A DNA stretch of 64,000 nt from Nymphaea colorata (taxonomy: Eukaryota > Streptophyta > Magnoliopsida > Nymphaeales > Nymphaeaceae): contig NC_045138.2 in assembly GCF_008831285.2 (NCBI RefSeq), forward strand, positions 16,587,934 to 16,651,933, written 5' to 3'. The notes under the pieces were generated by a model. That model searched no databases and was not told the DNA's origin. It was given only the letters and a program-made list of their open reading frames with translations. Of this stretch, positions 13,467-25,961 are shown one piece after another. Made by a program: the position numbers and the translations under genes. Within the stretch, counting starts at the first letter, position 1; the number at the start of each line of letters is the position of its first letter.

Positions 13467-16400
13467 TGTCACATAGCCGTCTCGCAAAAGCTATCGTCTG
13501 AAACTTATGAACGATTGAGAGTAAAAACATAGAAAAAAAATGTGAAGTGATAATAGATGACAAAAATATTTATTATTTATTTATTTTTTATTGCAACCAT
13601 CTATCATATTAAATTGGACGGTCTTGATTAAATGGTTATATATATATATATACCTTTCGTATGTATGTACGTGGGTGCACGCATCTCTTACCATAAATCC
13701 AAAGGCCAATTTTTAAATATAGACAGATATGGGCTGATCTGATGCGGCCAATTCTGCCAGCTACCACCAGTCGACATATATTTAAATAAAATAAAAGTAC
13801 AATTAAAAATACTAAATACCGATGCGGCCGATGCATATCTCTCCTTGAGAATTCTGAAAAACACTGACAGCATTGCATTGGTCCAAGAAAAACTTATTAA
13901 ACTTACGAAATTTTCAAAGCCATTTATTTTATATCAAAATAACAACGTAAATTGAACTGGTAAAGTTTCTGCCCGAACTTCATATTATCTTTAAGAAATA
14001 GCAAAAATATTTGCATTTTTGTCTTTACATGTATAAATATGCGCAGGACCTTAGTTTAGCGATCCGAGACGTAAGTTTTTCAAAAAGATAAATACAATGC
14101 TCACTGTCTGAACACCCCAGACTGCGGCGTGCTTTTCCATGGTCAAAAGTGTTTGAACTTTGACTCACTCTCAAACATATGGACCCACATATCCAGATCC
14201 AAAACCATGGTCCTTCACTTTTAACTATGGCAAAATCAAAGTGGATTATTTGGTTTTGAACGGGCCAAAGAAGTCCATACCCAAAAAACAATCTTAAAAC
14301 TTTTTAGGGCCGTTTGGCAACAGTAACATATTGTCGCTCGCTCTTATGTCTCAAAAAGCATCGTACATTTCCATAAATCTACTTGATTTTTTAGGTATAC
14401 TTATTGGATAATAACAGCATATCACAGTTTTACGAATTTATCCAAAAAAATTGATATAAGTTAATGTAACAAATCCTCAATCCTTGAATTCTAAAATAAT
14501 GTGTTTGATAGGAAGAACATCGTGTTGTTAGAACAAATGTTCTTAAAAGACATGTTGGAAGAATATTATGTTTTTTCTTTATTTCTGCTGCAGACCTGGC
14601 TACCAGATGATCACCCTCAGCTTTTATGAATTTACGTTTTTCTTTATTTGTAAAATATAATTTGATTTTAAAACAATCTCACCTACCCTCATATAGTTTG
14701 ATGGATACTAAATGCGCCCCATAACAAGGAGAATCCAGCTTCAAAAAAGCCAGAAAACCGGGATATTATGGGGCTATTAATGTTGTGTTATGCTGTATAA
14801 AATATGAGATGGTGTTCCATACAAGTGCAGCAAGAACACTATGTTCTTCTTATCAAACAATCGGCCTTCAACAAATACATTTTCGTTCAGTTTGTGCACG
14901 AAATTGACGCTCACAAAAGCCGAACAACGTGTGCGCTTCTACCCTCCTTTTGGATGTACTGTCAAAAGCAGATTATTTGAGCCCCTGGTTTTCCATGGTG
15001 CTGGAACAAGACGGTGTGGCATCAAGAAAGTTGGCCCACGGGTGGTGAAAAAGGTTGATGCCGCCATGCTTAAAGCTGAAGGATTGTGGTAGGTAATCCA
15101 ACAGCAGCGTGATCCTCCCGGGTAATTCTCTCCATAATGCTCTGCCTCATAGAAAAGATGCTGTGTGCATATGCAGATCGATATGAAACAATTGATTTCT
15201 GGTCTCCATAAGAAGCCAAACAATTGCATGTTGCCGACAATTTTAGGAAGATAAAGAAGAAAGAGAGAAGAGAGAGAAAGAAAGAAAGAGATGGCACAAG
15301 TAGGAAAGAAAGAAAGAGAGAGAGGGAGAGAGGGTGTGCACATGGTATGACACTTTTGAAAAGCATGCGGACCCCAAGTCTATCTTTTGCAGAGAAGTAT
15401 ATGTTTGCAGTACATACCATATACTTTTATGGTAGTCAAGAATATTATATGTTTCTTTTTAATGTATGTTCCGGGCATGCAATATACTTTATTGTAGTTG
15501 AGAATATTATACTTCATTTACTAAAAACTCCCCCTTTCTCTTTCAATGCAATCAAACCTTTGAGAACAGAGCCACTGGTGCTCTGTATAACTGCAAAACT
15601 ATGGTGCATTTGTTGTTTTCTTCGGTTAAGGAGCTGGTTCTCCTGCTTCAAAATTGACCACAGAAAACTTTTTTTTTTTTTCTAGAAAGAGAAAGCCCAT
15701 GAGCTTTCCAAAATTGACCTGTCAATGTGACCTTGGTGAGTGGGCTGAGAAAGTCTACCATGACCCACGAGGTTTGGTTTGCTTTCTATCATAGCAGTTA
15801 TCTTCAACAACAAAAGTCCCGATCTTTTCCTCGCCAAATCTAACTAATCCTCCAGCTGGTTATCTTTTCCCCTTCTTCTTCTCCTCTCCTGTAGTTGTAC
15901 ATCTCAGAAATTAAGAAGACACAATAAAATATGTAAAAGTTATTGACTATATGTGGGAAAGAACTCAAAACGCAGTATTTTGGGTTTTCAACATCTCATT
16001 CTCTTTATTCTCTGTGCAAAAAGAAGTCATCGCAGGATGGCAGCGTTGTTGATAACACCTAGCACAGAAGCACCGATAAGAGTATTTCTTACAGAGCCTC
16101 CATGAGAGCACACTTGTTTGCTGCTGAGCCCATGCCACCTACTGTTACTGTACTGTAGCGCAAATGTCCATGTCTGTTTTCCATTTCATTGTCAATTTTC
16201 TACCACCACAATGACAAAGAAGCTTTGACACTTAGTAAATTTGGCAGAAAAAGAGGTAAGTCTGATATCTTGGAAAGATTTAAGACACTTGGGGAGTCAT
16301 GTGATAATGAAAAATGCATGACGTTAAAATTTTTTTTTGACCTTTTTAGCGAAAGGAAAAGGAGAGAAGAACAGAAGGAATCCCTTCCCTGTCCATCGAT

Positions 16401-16871
16401 GAAACATGAAAGGTCCCAATTACCATTTCATTAATATTGTGGACCACCTTTCTGCTACTTGAGAAAAATGCCAACTTGCAAATTTCCCTTTTCCTGAACA
16501 AAACAAGTCTTCCTTGTCAAATTTATTCATGCTGTTCCAAGCGGCTATGCTTCCAAGGGTACTGTCTCGTACTAAGCAGAGGGTCCACTCCCCACACCAA
16601 TTTCTCCGATGTGGAATCCAAGGATACCCAAGTAAATTAACAGATGAAACAGAAAACATAAGAAATTTTTGATGCTGCAGCAAAAGTTTTTTTTTTTCCT
16701 AATCAAAAAGTTGAAAACTTATTAAAATCCAAAAAGTTTCCCTCCAATCTTGAAAACATCATTATTCTATTGCGTAACCACCGCCAAGCTCCGGTAACTC
16801 ATAAAAAGTAAATGAACAAACGAGTAATCCAAGGATGAGAACCCTCTAACCCACCAAATTCCGTTGCGCAT

Positions 16872-16879
16872 TATAAAAA
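16872..16879 (+). promoter_or_regulatory. Probable TATA box of the beta-galactosidase gene
   Basis: TATAAAAA lies 202-209 bases upstream of the ATG at 17081. Initiation about 30 bases downstream would give a leader of roughly 170-180 bases, rich in GA near its end. It is the only good TATA match in the proximal upstream region, but placement is inferred from sequence alone. Confidence 0.55.
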
Positions 16880-17080
16880 CCTAGAAGGGAACCTGGAATT
16901 TTATCATCAGAGTGCTTATGCCAAAGAGAAAAGAGCCAGTGACGGTGGAGCAGCAACACTGGTAGTAGTGGCAAGATCAGAAGGCAGGGAGCTTTAAGGC
17001 TCTCTGTCTTTTTCCACCACTTCAGAGAAAGAAAGAAAGGAGCCAGTTCCCTTCATAGGAGTTGCAACTCAGATTCAACA

Positions 17081-20000
17081 ATGCTATTCCCAACAAGAAT
17101 ATGTTGCTTTAATCTTTCCTTCGTCTCTCTCTCTTTGTTGCTCTTGTTAACTTTGGTGGGCAATGTACTTTCTGGTGTGACCTATGACCGCAAGGCCATC
17201 GTCATCAATGGGCAGAGAAGAATTCTTATCTCTGGTTCTATTCACTACCCCAGAAGCACCCCCGAGGTACCAATCTTATTTTTCGTTGAAACTTTTTTGC
17301 TTTAATATTTTGCCATATTTATCCTTTTTGTTATTTTTCTTAGTGTTTTGTGGCCTTCTTTGGATTTTATAGATGTGGGAAGATCTAATTCAGAAGGCAA
17401 AAGATGGAGGCCTTGATGTTATACAGACTTATGTGTTCTGGAACGTGCATGAGCCTTCTCCTGGAAATGTATGTGGGTTCTCTTTCTTTCATCCCATCCT
17501 TTTCCCTTTTTTTTTCCTCTTTAGCTCTATGTTCTTTGGTTTTCCATGTTGGCATTTATTTTGTTTCCAGTTTGACGGATTTTCTGCTCGAGTGGAGTGT
17601 AGCTAGTGTGCGTTATACAAACGGTTCATATTTCAAGCTCCTCTTATCCTGGGGATTGTTACATTTTTTTTTCCACTTTTCATGCATTTTTTTAGTTTCG
17701 TTTCTCAAACAATTGATCCTACGGCTAATCTCTGAAGCTGTTGCCTAACAAACCTGTTTCCAATTGTCCTCCTCCTATGAATATGTAGTTATTGAAACGC
17801 TTTGATTTGCTGGATGGCTTTTTAGCACGCTAGATTTGTCTGTGCTTTCAGTTCGAACGTGTTCTGTGGATTAATTTGGTCTGCATTTTCCGCTATCTGG
17901 ACGTCTGACACTATGGTAAAACATTTTCAGTATAATTTCGAAGGAAGGTTCGATCTTGTTCGGTTTATTAAGACCGTCCAGCGAGCTGGTCTTTTCGTTC
18001 ATTTGCGAATTGGGCCCTATGTCTGCGCAGAATGGAATTTTGGGTATCTTTCTCTTGCACTTAAATCTCTGGTTTGGTTCGTTTGCTCTTCTGGCTTCTG
18101 GTTATTTATGTGGTTTCTGTACCTTGTGGCAGGGGACTTCCTGTTTGGTTAAAGTATGTTCCTGGAATCAGTTTCAGAACAGATAATGGTCCTTTCAAGG
18201 TCTTTACTCCATTGACAATCTTTAGTATAGATTTTGGTGTTGCTTTAGCATCCTTATTTATAATAATCGATGAGTCCCTCACATAGAGAGCCTTTCTCTT
18301 CTTGTTTCTTGCAAGACGCTTCATTCATGGTTTTTCTGTTGGATGCAGATGGCAATGCAGAAGTTCACGGAGCAAATTGTGTCAATGATGAAGAGTGAAA
18401 AGCTCTTTGAATCTCAAGGAGGGCCTATCATCTTGTCTCAGGTACTAATCTTTAAGTTTTTCCCTCTTCCACTATTTCCCGTTATGTTTAGCTCATTTGT
18501 CAATTTGTTGCAATATTGGTTTGATTGAGAAACTAACATGCACAAGGTTTCGTTTGGTTCTTGCAGATTGAGAACGAGTATGGTTTAGAGGCCAAGGCAC
18601 TAGGGCCTGCAGGTCATGCATATATGACATGGGCTGCAAACATGGCAGTGGGGACAGAAACAGGTGTTCCGTGGGTGATGTGCAAAGAAGATGATGCCCC
18701 TGATCCTGTGGTAAAAAATTAGCACCTTTTTCATGATTTGATGTTCTTTGCTCAATCCTCAATATACTATTTTATATATGCTTTTAGTATGATATTTTTC
18801 AGTCTGCTGCATGACTTCAAATTCTTTGAGATGCTGAGTATGTTTCATGACTAATCTTATCACAGATCAATACATGCAATGGTTTCTATTGTGATTACTT
18901 TTCTCCCAACAAACCTTATAAGCCTACAATGTGGACGGAGGCATGGAGTGGCTGGTAATTTTGCTATTTATATGTTATAGCTCAAAATCTTGTTTTTTAG
19001 GTGAATTGATCTCCTATAAAGAAGTTAAACGAAAGTTTATTTGGTGATGGTGTTTCTCACTCCATTATAGTATTACCAATTATTGTGACTCAATTTCTTC
19101 TTGCTCGGTTATATTGCAGGTTTACAGAGTTTGGTGGTACACTTCGTGAAAGGCCAGTAGAAGACTTAGCATTTGCAGTTGCTCGTTTCATCCAAAAGGG
19201 TGGTTCCTTTGTTAACTATTACATGGTAATTTCTCAGAGAATATGGACTTGTTATGTGCTTTTTATGTTTATAAACTATAGTCTATATTGGAGTAAACGG
19301 AATTTAAACTGCAGTATCATGGAGGAACAAATTTTGGGCGAACTGCTGGAGGGCCTTTTATCACAACGAGCTATGACTATGATGCCCCAATTGATGAATA
19401 TGGTAACATGCCTGATCCACATTTGGCCATGTAGGAAGTTCAGTTTTTATTTTTTAGTTTAACTTTTCTGCATATCGTCATATTTGGTCATGCCTGAGTT
19501 GACATCATTCAAATGCTGAATGTTGGTGAATCCTTTCTTAGCTTCTATGGAGCTATAGAAATTTAAGTTTTATCTAAAAAATATTATTAAAAATGTGCCC
19601 AACTTTTAATGACATAGAAAAAGCGGACTCCAATTTTCAATCAATTACCTTTCCATGTTATAGCCAACTTTTACATGGGCGATGTCAAGTTTGATATTGA
19701 AAAGAACTAAGGATCTAAATGGTTCTTAGGTTCCTGAAATTCTAATCTATGTTTGCCATCTCCCTTTTAGTTTCTAACAGCTTCTCTGGCAGGTATGATC
19801 AGGCAACCAAAGTGGGGGCATCTCAAAGAGCTGCACAGGGCAATTAAACTCTGTGAGCATGCCTTAGTTTCTGCGGATCCAATTGTGACTAATCTAGGAA
19901 ATTTCCAGCAGGTCTATTATCATTTAGCTTTCTAAGCCTCTGCTTATGTATATAAGCTCCTTAGGAGCTCATCTGTTCAATGAACTGAAGTAGATTTGTT

Positions 20001-23000
20001 GACACTGCAGGCTCATGTCTTCTCTTCAGAATCAGGTGGATGTGCAGCCTTCCTGACAAATACTGATCCAAAACTTACTGCAAGAGTGTTTTTCAACAAT
20101 ATGCACTATTATCTACCTCCTTGGTCAACCAGCATCCTTCCAGACTGCAGAAACGTAGTATTTAACACAGCCAAAGTGAGTCGAAGACAAGTTTCATTAT
20201 AGAATCCTTTAATGAATCATTTTTGTTGCGACCTAAATGAATCTTGGCAAAATCAGGCTGTGGAGACTCTCCATGTGTTGAACAGTTATAATCAGATATG
20301 ATGTTCATAGAACTTTTGCTAAACACTAGCTGCTAATGGATGTTAATCACAGGTAGGAGTACAGACATCAAAGACGCAAATGTCCCTAGGCAGTAGCCGA
20401 TCTCTTTCTTGGGAGACATATGATGAAAATATCAACTCCTATGAAGATAACTCAATGACAATGGTTGGATTGTTGGAGCAAATAAATGTCACTAGAGATA
20501 CCACTGATTACCTGTGGTACAAGACAAGGCAAGCAACTTAGCTGCAGACTTTAGGATTCATCCCCTCTCCCATTTCTCATATAATTCATTTATCATTGTC
20601 TCTGTTCCAGTATCTATATTGATCATTCTGAAGCTTTTCTGCGGAATGGCCAACATCCTGTTCTTTATGTTCACTCAGCAGGGCATGCCTTGCATGTTTT
20701 TGTGAATGGGCAGCTTGCAGGTACTTTATCTTCTTTCAACCTTTTTTGCTTCTACCAGTAATTTTCCTAAGAGAAACTAATAGGAGATTTCCCCATCTGA
20801 GTTCTTGTTCTCTTTCTTGATCTCAGGAACTGCATATGGAAATGGTGAAAATCGCCAATTTACTTTTACTGGTAATGTAAACCTGCGAGCTGGAGAAAAT
20901 ATCATTGCCCTCCTAAGTGTAGCTGTTGGTTTGCCGGTTAGTTTTTTAACATATTCTTATTATTCTATTTTGATCCTAGCTCATAATTTTCAGCAGAAAA
21001 ATGTCACTTTCATTCTCAAGGCATTACTTTTCTGACAAGCTCCCTTTTCTGGAATTTTCTTGTCTGAAGAACATCGGCATGCATTATGAATCTTGGAACA
21101 CAGGCGTTCTTGGTCCAGTTGTGCTCAAGGGTCTTAACAAAGGAAACTGGGATTTGACCTGGCAGAAATGGACTTACCAGGTGCATACTTTGACTTTGAA
21201 TTGGAATAGACTGGAAGAATTAAAACATCTCTACCTGAGATACTTATCAACATAGTCTTCAGGTTTACACGTTACTGTTGTTCCTTGTTGATGGAACTGA
21301 AACTTAATGCATTAAATTCTCTCTTTAGGTTTTTGATGAGATGATAAGAAATCTCTCAACTTGTCCAAATAGCAGTTAATTTGTGGAGTACATTAAAATT
21401 TTCGAAAACGATTAACTTCCATAAATATAACTTCTTTTATGCAGGTTGGTTTGAAGGGAGAAAATTTGAATCTGCACTCTCTGGAAGGGGTTTCTTCTGT
21501 GGAATGGGCACAAGGGTCACTATTTTCAAGGAAAACTCAACCACTAACTTGGTACAAGGTAATAACCAGGGAAGGTGACCATGCACTTGTATAGTCCTGG
21601 AAAAATTATTTATTGATTCCTTACTGTGGGTTCATTGTTAGGCCTATTTTGATGCACCTTCTGGTAGAGATCCACTAGCTTTGGACATGGGCAGCATGAA
21701 AAAGGGCCAAGTATGGATTAATGGACAAAGCATTGGAAGATACTGGCCAGCAAATATTGCACAGGGTGACTGTGGCGAATGCAGATATACTGGGACTTTC
21801 CGACAGCAAAAATGCCAAAGTGGCTGTGGACTACCCACTCAACGCTGGTGAGTAACTTTAACTTTAACAGGATCATATGCTTTGATTGTTAAATATTTTT
21901 GAATAACTGATTTGTGGAATTAGACCTCATCTCTATGGTGTTTATGGCATCATATCTTTGATTTACTGATGCACCTGGGGTTTACACAATGACAATAACT
22001 GCTATAAAGTGCAGTGATGCCCTTGCAACAGGTTTTGACTATATTTTATTAATTACCCATTATATTAGTCATCCTTTTGGAAGTTCTAATATTTCTTAAG
22101 ATGTGTCTCTTCTTCCATTAGCATCATGGATGTTGGTAGACAACAGTCTGGGCATCTACCTTCTTTCAAAAGTGTCCTAAAAATTCTTGATTTTGAGATT
22201 GAAATATAAGATAGCTTCTGACAGAGAAAATAATCAAACTCTGCTCCCAGATGCTGATTTGACAGGGTATTTGGAAAGAAAAAATAACTGAGCTAGTTTT
22301 GGGTTTTCTCTTTTGATGTTGACTGTGAACTGGGGAGAGTAGTCAGAATACATAGTCTCACTGTAGTCCATCATTGTGCAATTAAACTACTCTTCTAGTA
22401 GATTGGATTTTGGTCACCTCTTTCGTTATCTCAGAATTTGTTCAAACAGTTGAGTGCAATATGCAGGTACCATGTGCCCCGTTCATGGGTGCGCCCAACA
22501 GGCAACCTCCTTGTAGTATTTGAAGAGATAGGAGGTGATGCATCTGGGATATCCCTAGTTACAAGATCTCTGGCAAGTGTCTGTGCAGATGTCTCCGAAT
22601 TTCATCCTTATTTGAGGAACTGGCACCTTGAAAATTATGGCAAGACAGAAGTGCTACAACAGCCTAAGATCCATATTCACTGTGAAGAAGGACAAACCAT
22701 AACAGCAATAAAATTTGCAAGCTTTGGTACTCCACTTGGTTCATGTGGTGATTTCCAGTTGGGAGCTTGCCATGCTCCAGATTCACATTCAATCCTTGAA
22801 AAGGTATGGATTTGTTCTTGGAAACCTTGGACAATGTGTTAGCATATTCTAACATTTCTTGTTGCTCTCAAAGTCTTAGTTGAAAAGTGGAACATAAAAA
22901 TTGGCTGCTCAGTGCAGGCGTCTGTGATGGGGCTGAGTTTTGTCAAGTCCATGGTTGATTTAGCCTCATTTCGAGGTGTTTCAGGACAATTTGAGTTGTA

Positions 23001-23315
23001 TATTAAATGAGTCTCCCCTCTGCAAGTAATCAGAAGACTTGCCTAGTTGCTTAATGCCTTTATGAGTAGTCATGCTTTTCATTGGTCTCTGATGGTTTTT
23101 TTCATATTCTTCGTGACTTTCCAAGAAAAGGTTTTTACATTTCACGATGATTGTAATTTCAAGTTTCTTATTTACTTTTTCACTCCTTGTGCTTTCAGAG
23201 TTGCATAGGACAACAGAGATGCTCGGTCGCCGTATCAAACACTGAATTTGGTGGAGACCCATGTCCCAATATATTGAAAAGAGTAGCTGTGGAAGCCATA
23301 TGTGGTTATACCTAA
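17081..23315 (+). CDS. Beta-galactosidase, GH35 family, with C-terminal galactose-binding (SUEL) lectin domain
   Basis: Nineteen exons join without a break into 848 residues: 17081-17266, 17373-17468, 17931-18043, 18133-18199, 18349-18441, 18567-18710, 18866-18954, 19120-19225, 19315-19402, 19793-19911, 20011-20175, 20353-20528, 20611-20720, 20827-20936, 21070-21180, 21445-21558, 21642-21847, 22467-22803, 23199-23315. Residues 1-31 form a leucine-rich signal peptide ahead of VTYDRKAI, so the enzyme should be secreted to the cell wall. The GH35 signature [14 protein letters not shown] spans residues 178-191, with the likely acid/base Glu189. WTEAWSGWF carries the likely nucleophile Glu258. Residues 764-848 form a cysteine-rich SUEL-type lectin domain. 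Such enzymes remove terminal beta-galactose from pectic galactan, arabinogalactan proteins or xyloglucan; the substrate here is unknown. Length and domain order match the BGAL1/BGAL3-like group. Intron 12 is GC-AG (AG|GCAAGC). Confidence 0.97.
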
Positions 23316-24009
23316 ACAAATCTGCGAAGGCACTTATCATAGATGTGAAATTCCTCATATATCAAATGTTTTTCTGCTTTGTAATCTAAAAAGTTGAAAG
23401 GAAAAAAAGGGCACATAATAGTGTGGCAAAGAAGGTGATTTTATGGGTGGTTGTAGATTGTTCATAGTAGTGTTTCATTGGTACATGTAATTCTTATGGG
23501 GTCTTAATTGTGGCTCTCCATGTATTGGATGTCAGGTTTCGGTCCTTGCCTTAACCGATATTTCCCATTTGAAAAATGGAAATGAAAGCAACAAGCTCAT
23601 TTGCTTTATTTTCAAATGCTCTCTCTCTCTCTCTCCCTCCCTGTAACCACTCCTTTCTGTTTGTCCATAAGTAGCCTTTAAGCTTTACGTGCGTGCAGGC
23701 GTGTGTTTTATGTGAATATGTGCATGTGTGCGCTTCTTGTTGTATGGTATGTACTAACTTCTAGTGAATTATTATGGAATGCATGTGCTAAGACTAGGTG
23801 GTTGCACATGGAAGCTTGTTTGGCATTGTATACTTGCATAGTTGCATTCTCCAAGGGATCTCACATGGCCTCAACAACATGCAATTCATAAGCAGGTATA
23901 GCCATGCCCGTGACTGCCTTCTCTCTCTCGCTCGACTTACGCCCGTGAGTGCCTTCTTGCTATCTCTTGTTTTATAGTATTTTTTGTTGCTTTTCTTACC
24001 CATCATGTG

Positions 24010-24010
24010 A

Positions 24011-24043
<33 letters not shown>
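24010..24043. repeat. Compound (CT)n(AT)n microsatellite
   Basis: About 16 bases of CT pass directly into about 18 bases of AT, the same order and strand as the arrays at 5845 and 63801. Confidence 0.95.
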
Positions 24044-24045
<2 letters not shown>

Positions 24046-25945
24046 GAAAATCGTTTTTTCACCATTTTTTTCTTTTTACCCCCCTCTCCAGTCCCCAAGA
24101 AACTAATTTGACTCTCATCCTTTATATGAGCTGCACCTCTCCCTCAATATCTCTCTCTCTCTTGCAGTAGGGTTTGAGGAGTTTTGGCCACATTTATGAA
24201 CTTTCGTTTTGTTAAATAGCTACCGGCTGCATTCTTCTCCAATCTAATAAAGCTACTATATAGATCGGGTGAGAGGGAATATCTTTTGACAAAGTAGCAT
24301 CCTTTCCACTGGTTCTGATATACTTACACATCTTTATTGAGGAATTGGATTCTGCCGTCACCATATTAATATCTATGGTGGGATCGGCGCCCACTAAAAT
24401 CTGACTCCTGTTATCTTTCTTTGCTTTCTTTTTCCTTTCATGACAGAAAAAGTTTCCAAAACGAGGCGGCCATTACATGGATCCTTTCTTGCATGGGAGA
24501 ACCATGAGTGAGTCGCAACAACCAATATGTTGGCAACCCCATGAAAAGGTTTATAGGCTGCAGAACGGAAAAAATTAAGCTTGGTTTTCTCTCTATCTCT
24601 AACCTTATGCGATGAACAACTCTCACATATTTTGTACCTTTTGGCTTCTATAGTGAACTCTTATAGATTTTGTGCCTTACTATCGAATGCCTCCAACAAC
24701 AATGCATGCAAATAGTTTTAATTTTGAACAAAAAAGTTTAAGCCGTAGCACAGCTGGTTTAGTTGGCAGTTTGGTGAAAGTTTAGTTGTCATTTTGACGA
24801 TGGATGCACGATACTTTAGTTGATGGATGTCTCTCCTCACTCATATCTCGAAACAGCGTTGGATTTTGGAGGTAGAAAAAATAGGGAGACTTCGGTCTCT
24901 TTTGAGTATCTGTCTAATAAAAATGAAAAAAGAAAGGAAATCGTATCAAATCCAAATTATTTGTGTGCCCATAAGCACATCTCTCTGCCTTTTCTGCTAC
25001 AAATACTTGACAACAATTTTCGGATTTCACTTGTCACTTTGGGTTTATTGTCTCTTTATTTGTGCATATATATAGTATTTCTAAGAAATCCTTGAGAAGG
25101 ATGACCGATGGATCCAAGTGGCGTGGATTTTGCTAACTACAAAAGCAAAATTGAAGTTAACAAGATGGAGAACCTAAAAAACAATATTCTTCTCAAGCCA
25201 CACGCAACCTATCTTCACCTTTTTTGCTGAAAAACGAATATTTGAAATCTTAAGAGTGCTAAACTTTTCTCTTTGAATACTTTCAATAATGTTCCTCATG
25301 TTACGACCACTAATGCAAAATGTGCTCATTTTATTGGCTTTTGCGACATCGGATGAAAGGGTCTGGTAGTTAACAAAAGACAACTAGATCAAAATTAGCT
25401 ATTAATGAAATGGAAAAAAATATTTGTCCTCACAATAAATAAAAGTTTTTTTTTTCATTTTAAGAAGTTAAAAAATTATTTGTCTACATTCGTCTGATAT
25501 TCAGAAGGCTTGCATGGTTCATGTGTTTCGGCGATTAAACAAGGCCCTGAAGTAGGTTGGCTTGAGCTAGCAAAAAAAATCTGTTAGGTATTTCCTTTTT
25601 TCATAAGTATATTGAAAAAAAATCTAATTTTTAAGTTGATGAAAATTCACTTCAAACCTTTATTTGATAATTTTATGAAAAATGCAAATTTCATTAAAAA
25701 TTAGAAAATTGTTATATTACAAGTGAAAGATGATCAAAAAGTGAAAATTTCCCCGGTTTGAAAAAGTGGAAGGTCGATATGAGGCTGGGTTTCGTCCCGT
25801 GTTAGGTGACTGATGAGGATACCCGCATTCCTCCATTTCACCATATGGACATTTTCATCTAAAGGTTATTTGTCCCGTTTAATTCGAACGGTTGCTGAAA
25901 CCTCATAGAGAGAGAAGGTGCCATTGCCTGTTCGGACAGTCCTGT

Positions 25946-25961
25946 TGAGAGAGAGAGAGAG
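25946..25961 (+). promoter_or_regulatory. (GA)n run in the leader, ending at the thioredoxin start codon
   Basis: A GA run of about 16 bases abuts the ATG at 25962 with no gap, so it would be the last part of the 5' UTR. GA/CT repeats are frequent in plant 5' leaders and can bind GAGA-binding factors; a regulatory role here is only a guess. Confidence 0.5.

Larger units (their letters stand above)
1296..16871. other. Long gene-poor spacer
   Basis: No protein family is recognisable here on either strand; open frames are short and mostly run through microsatellites. The stretch is AT-rich and holds several (AT)n or (CT)n arrays, two LTR-like remnants (7773-7964 and 12467-12620), a diverged dispersed repeat (about 3440-3620, 6940-7135, 13495-13640), a short piece at about 5270-5410 ending in a GTGGCTCCGCCACTG-like sequence typical of decayed plant transposons, and a GC-rich island near 10790-11700. 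The part 14300-16870 shows nothing beyond GA-rich and CT-rich runs (for example 15245-15330). Confidence 0.7.
23316..25961. other. Spacer between beta-galactosidase and thioredoxin genes
   Basis: This holds the 3' UTR of the beta-galactosidase gene, which has no classic AATAAA that I could place, then AT-rich DNA with (CT)n runs at 23620-23637 and 24010-24043. No coding potential is recognisable. The upstream region of the thioredoxin gene ends in a GA run. Confidence 0.65.

Noticed and set aside
14939-15685. Open frames around the GA-rich stretch at 15240-15340
   Set aside because: Low-complexity Lys/Arg/Glu or Ser/Leu/Phe runs produced by the GA/CT repeat.
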